The notes beneath the pieces were generated by a model. That model did no database searches. It saw only the letters and a program-made list of their open reading frames with translations, and had not been told where the DNA came from. A stretch of DNA of 64,000 nt from Prochlorococcus sp. AG-402-O21 (GTDB lineage Bacteria > Cyanobacteriota > Cyanobacteriia > PCC-6307 > Cyanobiaceae): assembly GCA_003216375.1 (NCBI GenBank), contig QCIZ01000007.1, positions 24,065 through 88,064 on the forward strand, in the 5' to 3' direction. The position numbers were made by a program, and so were the translations under genes. Numbering within the stretch: position 1 is the stretch's first letter; each line of letters starts with the position of its first letter. Shown piece after piece: positions 17,287 to 26,465 of the stretch.

Positions 17287-17665
17287 AATTTTTATATATC
17301 ATCTAATTCTAAGATGGCAATTATGTCCGTTTTTTTCATAAGTATTTAAACCTTTTGTTATTACCCCAACATCAAAATTAGATTTTCAAAAAAGATTACT
17401 CAAGACTATTGCTCTTTTCACCACATCAACAGCTAAGCAGGACTAGGTAGAACTGCTCAAGTCATTTATTAAACATGAAAATATTTGGTATAAATCAAGC
17501 GAATGTATAGTTATTCATACTGGATTATTGATAGACTTTTCGACCATTATTGCTCGCTAGATAAGAGAGTGTATTTAGGTCTCTAATTTGAGATTGAGAT
17601 TCCAAAAGTTAATTGCATTATTAAAGAGCTGTTATTTTCTATAGTTATAATTTTTGGTGAACAAG
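17287..17665. other. Intergenic region
   Basis: No supported gene. AGGTAGAACTGCTCAA (17445-17460) resembles CTAGAACCGCTCAA at 11040, but too weakly to call a site. Confidence 0.4.
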
Positions 17666-17824
17666 CTAGAAATATGAGCTTTTCAAATGCCTTTCCATAC
17701 ATATAGTTTGGCAATCGTTCTCTTCCGCACTGCTAGATATTGAACAGTATGTTACACACTCAAGATAATCTTCAATTGGATCAACTTGGCCTTGAGACAT
17801 TTTCTTAGCATCAATGGTATTCAT
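17666..17824 (-). CDS. 52-residue Cys-containing protein
   Basis: Preceded by TAGGAGAC at a good distance. It has four cysteines (CVTYC, then DCQTIC), a pattern suited to a small metal site or disulfides. No membrane segment. Function unknown. Confidence 0.6.
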   Translation of the reverse strand: MNTIDAKKMSQGQVDPIEDYLECVTYCSISSSAEENDCQTICMERHLKSSYF

Positions 17825-18063
17825 AAAAGTCTCCTACAATTAGAGTTAATCTATCCTTTCTTTTTATTTTTTTCTATCGGTATTACTTACTAACTTATAC
17901 GCATAAGAAAAGCTGATATATGAATCATATTTCAACTAAAAAGTAATGGCGAAATAGGGATTAATCTTCGTTTTAATAGCTCAAATTAATAGTTATATTA
18001 AAAAAATCGGGTAATAAAAGAAAAGCTGTATGCAACTAACTCAAAATTAAAATAATTTTTATA

Positions 18064-18243
18064 CTACTTTCTCAATTTTATTCTTATTCCTATTCTTTCT
18101 CGAATAGCTTTTATCGGAATCATATCTTTCATTTGATCATCTATTTGCTTTCTAATTAAATTTCTAAATAATTGAGAAAGCAACACCAAACTAAAAAGAG
18201 ATAATACAATGGTCCCCAATGCAATTAATGAAAAAGTATCCAT
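18064..18243 (-). CDS. Small one-helix protein, third gene of an operon
   Basis: 59 residues from the ATG at 18243. It has an N-terminal helix (SLIALGTIVLSLFSLVLLSQ) and a basic tail. It starts just after the stop of the upstream gene, so translation is probably coupled. Confidence 0.6.
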   Translation of the reverse strand: MDTFSLIALGTIVLSLFSLVLLSQLFRNLIRKQIDDQMKDMIPIKAIRERIGIRIKLRK

Positions 18244-18244
18244 T

Positions 18245-18508
18245 TCAAAGTTCTCTATATATTGCCCATTCATCACCATCAGCATTAACTTCAGAAAGCA
18301 AAGCAACAGCTATGTCGGACTGATCAGAGCGTTTAACAATAATCTCTTTACCACCCATATATGGATCATTGAACTCTGATTTTGAACGGCTAGCCTCTAG
18401 CTGTTCAGATGGTGTCAAAACTTCAAGTATTTTAATCCATATTTCATCATCTGAAGCGAAAGGAGGAACAGAAAATTTACTCGGGCTACTTTCTTTTTTT
18501 TTATCCAT
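18245..18508 (-). CDS. Small acidic soluble protein, operon middle gene
   Basis: 87 residues, no membrane segment. DDEIWIKILEVLTPSEQLE and the GDEWAIYREL end are the most distinctive parts. Spaced 5 bases from the gene before and 1 base from the gene after. Function unknown. Confidence 0.6.
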   Translation of the reverse strand: MDKKKESSPSKFSVPPFASDDEIWIKILEVLTPSEQLEASRSKSEFNDPYMGGKEIIVKRSDQSDIAVALLSEVNADGDEWAIYREL

Positions 18509-18513
18509 ATTAT

Positions 18514-18720
18514 TTAATTTTTAGCTTTAATCTCTTTAACTTCATTAATTAACCGCTCTTGTCTTTCAGGGGTAATAAATCCAAGAGATCCGCACTCATT
18601 AATATCTTGAATTGGATCTGATAGTCCATCGTGTTTCTCTAGCCATCCTTCAGTGCATCCTTTACATGCTAATTCATTTAATTCATTAGCCAAAGACTTG
18701 GCTTTCAAGCTATCCATCAA
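18514..18720 (-). CDS. Small protein with CKGC motif, operon first gene
   Basis: 68 residues. ELACKGCTEGWLEKHDG suggests a small metal- or redox-active CxxC loop, and C43 is a further Cys. It heads the three-gene minus-strand unit ending at 18064. Confidence 0.6.
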   Translation of the reverse strand: MMDSLKAKSLANELNELACKGCTEGWLEKHDGLSDPIQDINECGSLGFITPERQERLINEVKEIKAKN

Positions 18721-18889
18721 TAAAAATTTAATTACTTCTTTCTTTCTACTCTACAGTCATTCGATAACTCAAGGAAAAAAAATTAATAGCCTTATTCAAC
18801 AAAATTGTAAAGTTAGAAAATTTACACCTTATTAATAGATAAGTGGAATCAAAGAAAATAAGAACCAAAACAATCTAGTTAGGAAGAAA

Positions 18890-19135
18890 TCATGCAGCTT
18901 CTTTTTTAAATTCCCGATAAATAGAAATGTCTATAGGTCTATTCACATCGGATTGAAAATCAACAATGTCTTGATAAATCTCATTAGGTAAAGGTTGCAT
19001 TTCGCATCTTGAATAACATTTGCTGTAGTCATACTTTTTTACTGAAAACCTGTTGCTTAGGCGCTTAAAGATAGACAATGTCACAATGCAACTTGAGTTA
19101 GTTATATCGTTAGAAGCTGTAGATGCAATACGCAA
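18890..19135 (-). CDS. Hypothetical small protein
   Basis: 81 residues, with Cys in the middle (SKCYSRCEM), and no membrane helix. Codon use is ordinary for the window. The true start could be internal. Confidence 0.4.
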   Translation of the reverse strand: MRIASTASNDITNSSCIVTLSIFKRLSNRFSVKKYDYSKCYSRCEMQPLPNEIYQDIVDFQSDVNRPIDISIYREFKKEAA

Positions 19136-19257
19136 AACTACTAGCCTTCTCTATTAATTGAGTAAGTAGTTATTACTAATATTACTTTTTAGTAGCAGTT
19201 GCCACTTCATATCATTTTGTATAAAAAGCAAAATTTAAAAAGAGTTAAAAAAAAAAA

Positions 19258-19419
19258 ATGTCTTTATCTCCAAATGAGATGACTCCGTACATAAAAAAAA
19301 TACAACAGAAATTTGATGAAGCACAATTGTTTTTAGTGAAAAATGGTTTTCACCAAGCCACAAAAGGGCTTTTACAAGACATCGAAAACGCTAACGGTAT
19401 AAATAAAAAAACTAACTAA
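19258..19419 (+). CDS. 53-residue helical protein
   Basis: Soluble and predicted helical (MTPYIKKIQQKFDEAQLFL). A poly-A run sits where the ribosome site would be. No family is recognised. Confidence 0.45.
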   Translation: MSLSPNEMTPYIKKIQQKFDEAQLFLVKNGFHQATKGLLQDIENANGINKKTN

Positions 19420-19516
19420 CATCATCCCAGCTGATGAAAGCGAAAACAACAATGTCTGTAGGGACAAAAGTAAAATGGTAAACATATACATCCTCTAATA
19501 TTCACTAACCCTTTCC

Positions 19517-19813
19517 ATGGCAACTGAAATCACTGTTTTAGACTTCAAGCTTAGTAATACTTTTTCAGAGTATTGCACTCATATGAATGCCCCAGAGCAG
19601 CAGGCGATGTTTAAAGAAATGGGTGTTAAAATTTTTTATATCGGTGAATGTATAGGAGACTCTAAAAGAGCAACTGTTATGTTTGAAGGACCAGAGAATG
19701 TTTTATATAACATTTTTATCAGTCCGGAAACAAAGCCTATTGTTGAGGCTTCTGGTCATATTTATGAAGAAACCAAAATCACAAGATGGATAAACAATTG
19801 TCCTAATTGCTAA
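19517..19813 (+). CDS. DUF3764-like small protein
   Basis: 98 residues. It starts ATEITVLDFKLSNTFSEYC and carries VEASGHIYEETKITRW, matching the paralogue at 27899 (VEATGHIYDSTVITSY). It ends with a CPNC pair absent from the other copies. One of three family members in the window. Confidence 0.65.
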   Translation: MATEITVLDFKLSNTFSEYCTHMNAPEQQAMFKEMGVKIFYIGECIGDSKRATVMFEGPENVLYNIFISPETKPIVEASGHIYEETKITRWINNCPNC

Positions 19814-19833
19814 TTTTTACGTGTTGAAGTTCG

Positions 19834-19983
19834 TCAAGTAATTGTATCTGGAATCATAGGTATTGAATGTTTTTTGCCGTCTGGGCTTACATATATATTC
19901 TCTTTCCCATATTCTGTATCAATGATTTTTTCAAAATGAGTCCCCTTTGGAAGATGTAAAAAATATTTTTGTGCTCTGTTCAT
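19834..19983 (-). CDS. 49-residue hypothetical protein
   Basis: A compact frame with GKENIYVSPDGKKHSIPMIP, which reads like a small beta-rich protein. It converges on the DUF3764-like gene. Function unknown. Confidence 0.45.
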   Translation of the reverse strand: MNRAQKYFLHLPKGTHFEKIIDTEYGKENIYVSPDGKKHSIPMIPDTIT

Positions 19984-20063
19984 CTTATTTATACAGTTAT
20001 TTAAAAATAACTAGCATTTTTACCAACGACAACATATTGATTGTTTTATGAGAGTTTTGGTGG

Positions 20064-20396
20064 CTAAATATTTGATTTTTCTAAAGCAGTTAACAATCTT
20101 CCAACTCTAGTTCCATTAACTCCAAGATCGCCACCACCATATCTTGATGCGGATTTGATTTGAATCTTCTTATCGATTTTTAAAATCTCCAAGTCGTCTG
20201 GAAATCTGAAAATCAAACTACGACAAACCCCTTTCCAATATTTATCATTAACCTCTAAAACTTTAGTTCTAGGAATTTCCTGGGCAATCCTAATAAGTTG
20301 CTCAAAGGTCTTGTCAACATCTTCAAATTCTTTTTGAAAAAAAACGCAATTAAACGGATTTAAACAGGGACTAAGACCTGATTTAGGATCTGGCAT
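20064..20396 (-). CDS. DUF1499 family protein
   Basis: 110 residues opening with SGLSPCLNPFNCV, the typical DUF1499 N-terminus, and ending in ASRYGGGDLGVNGTRVGRL, its typical C-terminal block. Length fits. The fold is small and soluble and the role is unknown. Confidence 0.8.
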   Translation of the reverse strand: MPDPKSGLSPCLNPFNCVFFQKEFEDVDKTFEQLIRIAQEIPRTKVLEVNDKYWKGVCRSLIFRFPDDLEILKIDKKIQIKSASRYGGGDLGVNGTRVGRLLTALEKSNI

Positions 20397-20554
20397 ATTT
20401 TCTATGAATTCACATATTGATCATGAGAAAAGTTTATCCCCCGATTGGTCTTGTTTTTCAGAAATTTATTACTAAGTGATGTCTAGTTCTCCCTACCTAA
20501 AATGCCCGTGCAAAAACTATCCTTCGATTAAATTTATAAAAACAATTTTTGAGC

Positions 20555-20650
20555 ATGACACGATTAGATAAAACAGGGATGATAATGATTGTTTTCAGTG
20601 TGGCCTCAACACTTCCTTATCAGTTTCATTATCTCTCTTCTATGAGTTGA
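20555..20650 (+). CDS. 31-residue hydrophobic peptide
   Basis: A short frame with one hydrophobic stretch (MIMIVFSVASTLPYQF). It lies between two minus-strand genes and could be chance. Confidence 0.3.
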   Translation: MTRLDKTGMIMIVFSVASTLPYQFHYLSSMS

Positions 20651-20656
20651 TACAGG

Positions 20657-21208
20657 TTAATCCCTCTCTCTATAGATAGTACTAATTAAAGGTCTATTGA
20701 TTAAAGGCGGCTCATTTCCATATCCAATCCAAATAAAACCAATAATTTCCTCCTCACTTGAATTTATTTGTGCGATTTTATAGGTATTAGGGTCTTTAGT
20801 GATTTTTCCTGTTGACCACTTGCAACCAACATAATCGGCGACAAGTGAAAGCGACAGGTTTTGAATCGCGCAAGCACAAGCAGCATAATCTTCGAGTTTT
20901 TGAGCTTGATTATCAGTACATACTTGAGTGGCAATAAGCAAATGGGAAGGGTTAAGCATTTTTTCCTTTATTTTTTTTAAACTAGATTCATCTATTGACT
21001 TATTACCGAATTTCAGAGTCAGCTGTAATTGATATAGAAGTTCCCTTTTTTTTATCCCAATGTTGGTAAAACGCCATGGGAAAGTCCTTCTGTGACAGGG
21101 TGCCTGATTAGCTGCATCTATTGATTTTTGAATTACTTCGCTAGGAACACTTTTTTTGGAAAAGATATGAATGGTCCTTCGTTTTTTAATTGCTTCAGCT
21201 ATTTCCAT
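20657..21208 (-). CDS. Nitroreductase family protein
   Basis: 183 residues. KKRRTIHIFSKKSVP and AANQAPCHRRTFPWRF match the FMN-binding N-terminal motif of nitroreductases, and YAACACAIQNLSLSL matches the central helix. These are FMN-dependent NAD(P)H oxidoreductases. The substrate is unknown. Confidence 0.85.
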   Translation of the reverse strand: MEIAEAIKKRRTIHIFSKKSVPSEVIQKSIDAANQAPCHRRTFPWRFTNIGIKKRELLYQLQLTLKFGNKSIDESSLKKIKEKMLNPSHLLIATQVCTDNQAQKLEDYAACACAIQNLSLSLVADYVGCKWSTGKITKDPNTYKIAQINSSEEEIIGFIWIGYGNEPPLINRPLISTIYRERD

Positions 21209-21359
21209 GATTTTTTCTTGACGTTATTAACTACACTATTAGCTTTAGTGAAAATTTTACAAAAAGTTTAGTTTAAAGACCTGTATAAATAAAAGTGTTT
21301 AAATCATCTCCAGCTTGAATCTCACATCTAAAAAAAAATGATTAGTTGAAAATCACTTA

Positions 21360-21629
21360 TTAAGCAACTTTGTCAAGAATTACATTTGATGGTTTTGAAA
21401 ATAACGAGACGACTTGGCCCATGGGTGTCTTGAATACGCGTTCGACAATTTCTCCATTATTGATAATTACCCTCGTATTCAAGGAACCAGAAGGTAGATT
21501 TACAGATCTTTTTTTTAGAAGAATTTCTAGCTCTGGATAGTGATCATTAGGTTTAAGAACCTCTTTTAACTCAGGATGTAGATCTAAGATTGCGTCATCA
21601 AAGGCCTTAAACTTTTTCGTTAAAACCAT
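21360..21629 (-). CDS. Small protein, LPSGS-NT family
   Basis: 89 residues. NLPSGSLNTRVIINNGEIVE and FKTPMGQVVSLF match the 71-residue protein at 25002 (TLPSGSMNTKVIVTEGEIVE, YKTPKGEIISLF). The conserved part is a short beta-rich core. Function unknown. Confidence 0.65.
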   Translation of the reverse strand: MVLTKKFKAFDDAILDLHPELKEVLKPNDHYPELEILLKKRSVNLPSGSLNTRVIINNGEIVERVFKTPMGQVVSLFSKPSNVILDKVA

Positions 21630-21798
21630 ACTTTGAGAAAGCTGTTACTTATGACTTGTAACCTACTGATCTCATGACGTAAAGAGTATTTAAACTAAGA
21701 TAGGGATAAACTTAATAAGACTTTAAATAAAGCTTTAATGAGCAATGAATAAATTCATATAATAAGTTTTACTGGTAGCTAAAAGTGAAAAATAGTCA

Positions 21799-21975
21799 TT
21801 AATATCTAGTAGCATCAATCACTCGCTGTTCATGATGAGAAATAGACGTTACCTCAGTACTTCTGTCATTTAAAACTGACTGTGTAAAAACTGTAATAGC
21901 TGCAATACTTGGTGTAATAGGTAAAAACATGAACAATGCCAACATACTACTGTTAGGTTTAAGTAATCTTTGCAT
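21799..21975 (-). CDS. 58-residue membrane/exported protein
   Basis: N-terminal hydrophobic segment (MLALFMFLPITPSIAAITVF) and a soluble tail with HH. It could be a signal peptide or an anchor. Confidence 0.45.
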   Translation of the reverse strand: MQRLLKPNSSMLALFMFLPITPSIAAITVFTQSVLNDRSTEVTSISHHEQRVIDATRY

Positions 21976-22053
21976 TAATAAATAAAGGATTTAATTATTA
22001 TTCTCAACAACTTTTAGGTGATTTGCGTGTTCGGTTTCCCTTGAATAAAGCTA

Positions 22054-22251
22054 TTAGTTTGACCTGTAATACCATCTAAACACCTTTGGTCGTTTCCAGA
22101 GCATTGTATAAATAGCTTCAAGTGCCTTTTGAGTTTTAGGTAGCTTGCAACTAGGCCATGACTGTTGAGTAATCATTGTGATTATTTCGGAGTCATTATT
22201 ATTTCTACATCGGATGCCACCTATAAAGCCAGAGTAATAAAACTCAGGCAA
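22054..22251 (-). CDS. Hypothetical basic protein
   Basis: 65 residues, rich in aromatic and basic residues (MLWKRPKVFRWYYRSN end). No domain is recognised. The start may be internal. Confidence 0.4.
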   Translation of the reverse strand: MPEFYYSGFIGGIRCRNNNDSEIITMITQQSWPSCKLPKTQKALEAIYTMLWKRPKVFRWYYRSN

Positions 22252-22311
22252 AAATACATAGAACCAAAACTATTACTCAGCTAGATATATGTGGAGCCAA
22301 TAAGCATAAAA

Positions 22312-22337
22312 AAAAGGGGCAATTTATGCCCCTTTTA
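22312..22337. terminator. Bidirectional terminator
   Basis: AAAAGGGGC and GCCCCTTTT form a strong stem around AATTTAT, with A and T runs on both sides. It serves the DUF4278 gene on the minus strand. Confidence 0.75.
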
Positions 22338-22350
22338 GATCACCTTTGAA

Positions 22351-22521
22351 TTACTTTTGGTATGTATTACCTCTGTAAGTTAAGGATGCTTGCATCTGCT
22401 TTTTAGCTTCTGCCTGCCTAGATGTGTAGACGTTACTTCTGTAACTAAGTTCTACAACTTTTTTTGGAGTAGCTTCTTTATGTTGAAGGTACTCTTTGCC
22501 TCTGTAAGTAAGAACAGTCAT
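22351..22521 (-). CDS. DUF4278 family protein
   Basis: 56 residues with three copies of the L-x-YRG/S-xxY repeat: LTYRGKEY, LSYRSNVY and LTYRGNTY. This repeat defines DUF4278, common in cyanobacteria and of unknown role. It ends shortly before the terminator at 22312. Confidence 0.8.
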   Translation of the reverse strand: MTVLTYRGKEYLQHKEATPKKVVELSYRSNVYTSRQAEAKKQMQASLTYRGNTYQK

Positions 22522-22821
22522 TGCTCTTTCTCGTAGTGCTCAAGACCCCGTTCCATGTCTCGAGTCTTACTGCAGCTTAAAATTTAGCTGAACGTGTATC
22601 AAAAATAACAGAAATTATCTTTAAACGATGTTCCTCGTGATACATAAAGCAGTGAATTAAGTAGTGTTAACCGAAATAGTTGCATTTCTTACTAAAAAAC
22701 ACCTTTAAATCACTAAAAAAGTTAATTATTTATCCTCTTCTTTTTCTTTCTTAAACTAAACCAACCTTCCCCTTTCCCCTCCTCTTACAAAAGTCATTAA
22801 AGCACAAAAAAAGGATCCAAA
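22522..22821. other. Intergenic region
   Basis: Divergent promoter space between the DUF4278 gene and the small gene at 22822. No defined element is seen. Confidence 0.4.
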
Positions 22822-23052
22822 ATGGCAAAGATTGTCAAAGTAATTAACGGCTTAAAACCAGATGAAGCAATATTTAGAAAAATTGAATCAAATGCTTCCA
22901 TAACACTTCAAGAAGGTAAACCATTCAGTAACCACACAAAAGCCTCGTTATTTAATACCCAGTTTCTAAAAACTACTATCACTATTAAATTGATCAAAAG
23001 AAGCATGAATAAACGAAGTTTTGGATCCTCTATCCCCATAAATCTATTGTAA
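22822..23052 (+). CDS. Hypothetical protein, uncertain
   Basis: 76 residues following an AAAGGATCC site. The first half looks protein-like (KIVKVINGLKPDEAIFRKIE). The second half is rich in Ile, Thr, Lys and Ser and may be a frameshifted tail. Confidence 0.4.
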   Translation: MAKIVKVINGLKPDEAIFRKIESNASITLQEGKPFSNHTKASLFNTQFLKTTITIKLIKRSMNKRSFGSSIPINLL

Positions 23053-23145
23053 TTAAGTTTTTGTTAGGCAAGGCCATTTACAAAGATGTTAACAATTATG
23101 GGGCTACAGGAAGTTGGTAAGGAGTTAATAGAGTATGTATGATTT

Positions 23146-23403
23146 TCAATCCGCTTTAAAAGGCCTACCACCTTTACTTAAATAATCCATATATTTATCA
23201 GATTCTTTGAGGTAATAATTCCTGCTTTGACCAATATATCTAGCTTCAATTAAGAGATCCGTAACTTCAGGCCAAAAAGATTCAGGGACCAACTCAAGAG
23301 GGTTAATTGCACTTGGATTCCAATTCAACTCAGTCAAAAATAGAAACCAAATCGACTTGCACTTAATGAAATCAGATAAACAATCTGAATTAAAATTATT
23401 CAT
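23146..23403 (-). CDS. Small hypothetical protein downstream of purT
   Basis: 85 residues, soluble. ESFWPEVTDLLIEARYIGQS is the most protein-like part. Its ATG lies inside the last codons of purT (8-base overlap), so it is translationally coupled. Confidence 0.6.
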   Translation of the reverse strand: MNNFNSDCLSDFIKCKSIWFLFLTELNWNPSAINPLELVPESFWPEVTDLLIEARYIGQSRNYYLKESDKYMDYLSKGGRPFKAD

Positions 23404-24565
23404 TTATAAATTGGACTGATTGAGCTGCTTTGTCAGCTTTGATTTTTGCCTCATCGATGGTTTCTGCATTTGCTACAGCTACTCCCATTCGACGACCTTC
23501 AGTAGAGCTCGGCTTGCCAAATATAAATACACCTGTATTCGGTTGACTTAAGGCATCTTCAAGTCCCGTAAAAGCTATGTTTGTAGTTTTCTTGGAAGCC
23601 AAAATCACTCTGCTCGCAGAAGCTTCATGACAAACTATTTCTGGAATTGGGATACCTAAAACAGCTCTAAGGTGTAATTCAAACTCATTTAAATTTTGGC
23701 TAATCAAAGTTACTAAGCCTGTGTCATGTGGTCTTGGTGACAGCTCTGAAAAAATCACCTCCTCACCCCTAATAAAAAATTCAACGCCAAACAAACCAAC
23801 TCCACCAAGATTATCAGTGACACATTTGGCTATCTTTTGAGCCTTATCTAAAACACTTTCAGTTAAAGTAGCTGGTTGCCAACTACATTGATAATCTCCA
23901 TTCTTTTGCTCATGTCCTATCGGTTCACAAAATAATGTTTTACCATTAAATTGTCTAATAGTTAATAAAGTAATTTCTAAATCAAAATCAATAAATTCCT
24001 CTAATATAATTTTATTTGATTTACCTCTTGATTTTTCAATAGCCAAATCCCAAGCCTGGACTAAATCATTTTTATTATTAACTAAGCTTTGTCCTTTACC
24101 TGAAGAACTCATAACTGGCTTAATTAATAAAGGATAACCAATCGCATCTGCACAAAAATTAAGTTCGGATTGATTCATCGCATAACTAAATTTTGCAGTT
24201 CTTATATTTAATTCGTTAGCAGCTAAATCTCTGATTTTATCTCTATTCATAGTTATCGCAGTAGCTCTAGCATTTGGTATTACTGTTATTTTTTGTTCGA
24301 TTTCCTTTAATACATCAACTGCAAGAGCCTCAATTTCAGGAATAATTATATCAGGATTACATTTATATATCACTTCTTTTAATTCACTACCATTATTCAT
24401 ATTTAATACTTCAACTTGATCAGCTATCTGCATGGCTGGCGCATCATTATATCTGTCACATGCAATAACATAACAACCTAATCTTTTTGCTGCAATTGCC
24501 ACCTCTTTCCCTAATTCTCCGCTACCTAAAAGCAATATTTTCTTTGGAAAAACGTTCATAATCAT
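23396..24565 (-). CDS. purT: Formate-dependent GAR transformylase (PurT)
   Basis: 389 residues, the family length. PurT converts glycinamide ribonucleotide, formate and ATP to formyl-GAR in purine synthesis. The ATP-grasp plan is visible: LLLGSGELGKEVAIAAKRLG at the N-terminus, the ATP loop SSSGKGQS, and the metal-binding GVGLFGVEFFIRGEEVIFSE followed by LSPRPHDTGLVTLISQ, diagnostic of the PurT/PurK group. MIMNV has two possible start codons. Confidence 0.93.
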   Translation of the reverse strand: MIMNVFPKKILLLGSGELGKEVAIAAKRLGCYVIACDRYNDAPAMQIADQVEVLNMNNGSELKEVIYKCNPDIIIPEIEALAVDVLKEIEQKITVIPNARATAITMNRDKIRDLAANELNIRTAKFSYAMNQSELNFCADAIGYPLLIKPVMSSSGKGQSLVNNKNDLVQAWDLAIEKSRGKSNKIILEEFIDFDLEITLLTIRQFNGKTLFCEPIGHEQKNGDYQCSWQPATLTESVLDKAQKIAKCVTDNLGGVGLFGVEFFIRGEEVIFSELSPRPHDTGLVTLISQNLNEFELHLRAVLGIPIPEIVCHEASASRVILASKKTTNIAFTGLEDALSQPNTGVFIFGKPSSTEGRRMGVAVANAETIDEAKIKADKAAQSVQFINE

Positions 24566-25001
24566 ATCTATAGGTCAAAAATATAAATTAATATAATATC
24601 TCTTAAACAGAATTAATAATAAAAAAAAGAAGTAGAAATTAACAGAGACACTGAAAGGGAAAAATTATTCTTAATACAACAGAGCGATTTTTGTTGATGG
24701 ATAAAATCAATTGATCATTCGCGATTGTTTTTCGACTCAATAAGATAGAAGAATGATATTTCCACCACAACAAGTAATTTTTGGATAACTACTTTTGAGT
24801 ACTGCAATGGTATTGATTTTGGACATTAGGTAGAACCCTTTTTAAAACAATGAAAACAAGCTTATAAAAGCAATTCCTAATCCAAAAAGCATATCCAATT
24901 TTTCACGTTAGTCCTATAAATAGCTGATTAGCTATACAAGCTCTTTACGAGTAGAGAAAAGTTAGTTAAAAGAAAGTAATAACTTCGACTTATTTATTGG
25001 A
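24566..25001. other. Intergenic region
   Basis: No supported gene. The right end carries an ACTTCGACTT element (24982-24991) directly before the gene at 25002. Confidence 0.5.
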
Positions 25002-25217
25002 ATGGTTGCCAAGAAGAAAATTAAAGACTTCAAGGATTTGGATCAGTTCCCAGATTTAAAAGAAGCTCTAGTACCAGCTATTAAGACATTGCCCTCAGGT
25101 TCAATGAATACTAAAGTAATCGTTACTGAAGGCGAAATTGTAGAGAGAGTTTATAAAACACCAAAAGGTGAAATTATATCTCTTTTCGCAAATGACTTAT
25201 CTGAACAAGCTGCCTAA
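25002..25217 (+). CDS. Small protein, LPSGS-NT family
   Basis: 71 residues. It shares LPSGSxNTxVI, GEIVERV and the final SLF block with the protein at 21360. The start is preceded by the ACTTCGAC leader element and not by a usual ribosome site. Function unknown. Confidence 0.65.
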   Translation: MVAKKKIKDFKDLDQFPDLKEALVPAIKTLPSGSMNTKVIVTEGEIVERVYKTPKGEIISLFANDLSEQAA

Positions 25218-25274
25218 ATTTTCTTGTTAAAATCAATTATTTTAGTATTTCTCCATAGAAAAGGTTGGATCATA

Positions 25275-25394
25275 ATGTCAGAACAACAAGAAAAGATGGC
25301 AAAGAAAACATCCAATATTGAGCAGATCTGTAATCCTAGTTTATTGTTTTTAATTGATCAATGTCTTCTAAAGAAGAAATCCTGTCCATCCTAG
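25275..25394 (+). CDS. Possible 39-residue protein
   Basis: A short frame with two or three Cys that overlaps the next gene by 34 bases. The overlap makes it doubtful. Confidence 0.25.
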   Translation: MSEQQEKMAKKTSNIEQICNPSLLFLIDQCLLKKKSCPS

Positions 25395-25753
25395 AAGCCT
25401 TTGCCTCAACAGAGAGAATGGGATCATTTTTTTTATACAATGCAACCCCAGACTTTTTATTTATAAGACCAAGCGGAAATCCCATTGACGCGAAAGGTTT
25501 TCAAGAGATGTGGTCCTCAGGAGATCTTGTATTACAAAGCGCAGAAGTCACAAAGGTGCACAAATTTGAACTCTTAGGTTCAAATGCTGCAATGTGCGTT
25601 TTCACCCTAGGTTCAAAATTTACTTATAAAGGGACTCAAAATGATGACCTCCCTACAGTAACTTCTATTTTTAAAAAGATTGATGAGAAATGGAAAGTAG
25701 CGTGGATGCAAAGATCTTCAGGCCAGTCAGATATGACTTTGTGGAACGACTAA
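25361..25753 (+). CDS. SnoaL/NTF2-like domain protein
   Basis: 130 residues with the cone-shaped NTF2 pattern: an N-terminal helix (KEEILSILEAFASTE), then FIRPSGNPIDAKGFQEMW and the strand IFKKIDEKWKVAWMQRSSG. It is similar to DUF4440/SnoaL-like stress proteins. Ligand unknown. Confidence 0.7.
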   Translation: MSSKEEILSILEAFASTERMGSFFLYNATPDFLFIRPSGNPIDAKGFQEMWSSGDLVLQSAEVTKVHKFELLGSNAAMCVFTLGSKFTYKGTQNDDLPTVTSIFKKIDEKWKVAWMQRSSGQSDMTLWND

Positions 25754-25867
25754 TTTATATTTCCTTCTTAATGGTTAAGTATTCGTAAATTCTATTTATA
25801 TCCTTACGTCTGAAGTAATCATTGAACAAGATAGATAATTTAAAAGAGAAACAGTTAATAGTCGTAA

Positions 25868-26044
25868 ATGCAAGAAAAGCCAGATGTTGAAGAGCTGATT
25901 GCAGATTCAATGACATTGCTCTTAATTAGAGCCCAAAAGCTACCTAAAAGGGAAAGACTAGCAATTGCTCAAGAGTTTAGAGAATGGCTTAATGGTAGTT
26001 GCAAAGTAGAAGATATATTGATCCTAGATACAAGAATCAAATAG
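25868..26044 (+). CDS. 58-residue helical protein
   Basis: Soluble, predicted helical (LPKRERLAIAQEFREWLNG). It converges on the hli cluster across a terminator. Function unknown. Confidence 0.5.
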   Translation: MQEKPDVEELIADSMTLLLIRAQKLPKRERLAIAQEFREWLNGSCKVEDILILDTRIK

Positions 26045-26130
26045 TAATAACTACATCCAGTTGACAATCATCAATATTACTGAATTAATTACATTGCGTT
26101 AATCACGCGCTAATCAAACAAAAAACCATT

Positions 26131-26173
26131 AAAAAAAGCCTCTCCCGTAATGACAGAGAAGAGGCCTTTTTTT
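26131..26173. terminator. Bidirectional terminator
   Basis: GCCTCT pairs with AGAGGC, with seven A on the left and seven T on the right. It separates the plus-strand small gene from the minus-strand hli cluster. Confidence 0.75.
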
Positions 26174-26193
26174 ATTAGATTTAAAAGTTAGGT

Positions 26194-26319
26194 CTATACA
26201 ATACCTGGGATGATCCAGCCTGTTATTCCGTAGTTAATTACAGCTGCAAAGAAGCCCATCATCGCTAGGCGGCCGTTCATTTGCTCGGCAGTTTTCCAAT
26301 AGTTAGTTTCTTTGTTCAT
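26194..26319 (-). CDS. hli: High-light-inducible protein (HLIP), last of four
   Basis: 41 residues with the one-helix chlorophyll-binding motif AEQMNGRLAMMGF (E, N and R as in LHC helices) and the tail TGWIIPGIV. HLIPs bind chlorophyll and carotenoid and protect photosystems under excess light. Its ATG overlaps the previous stop (TAATG). Confidence 0.92.
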   Translation of the reverse strand: MNKETNYWKTAEQMNGRLAMMGFFAAVINYGITGWIIPGIV

Positions 26320-26465
26320 TACACGAAACCTGGAATGATTTGGCCGGTTGTTAGGTATGCGCCAATAAGAGCTAAGCAGCCAACAGATGCAGCGAGACCA
26401 TTGAGTCGTTCAGCAATGACTTTGCCTTCTTCTACTCTTGGAGTTTCTGTGGTTTGGTTTTTCAT
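26319..26465 (-). CDS. hli: High-light-inducible protein, third of four
   Basis: 48 residues with AERLNGLAASVGCLALIGAY and TTGQIIPGFV. The usual Arg after NG is replaced by Leu and the Met by Ser, so the chlorophyll-binding motif is degenerate. Overlaps both neighbours by one base. Confidence 0.9.
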   Translation of the reverse strand: MKNQTTETPRVEEGKVIAERLNGLAASVGCLALIGAYLTTGQIIPGFV

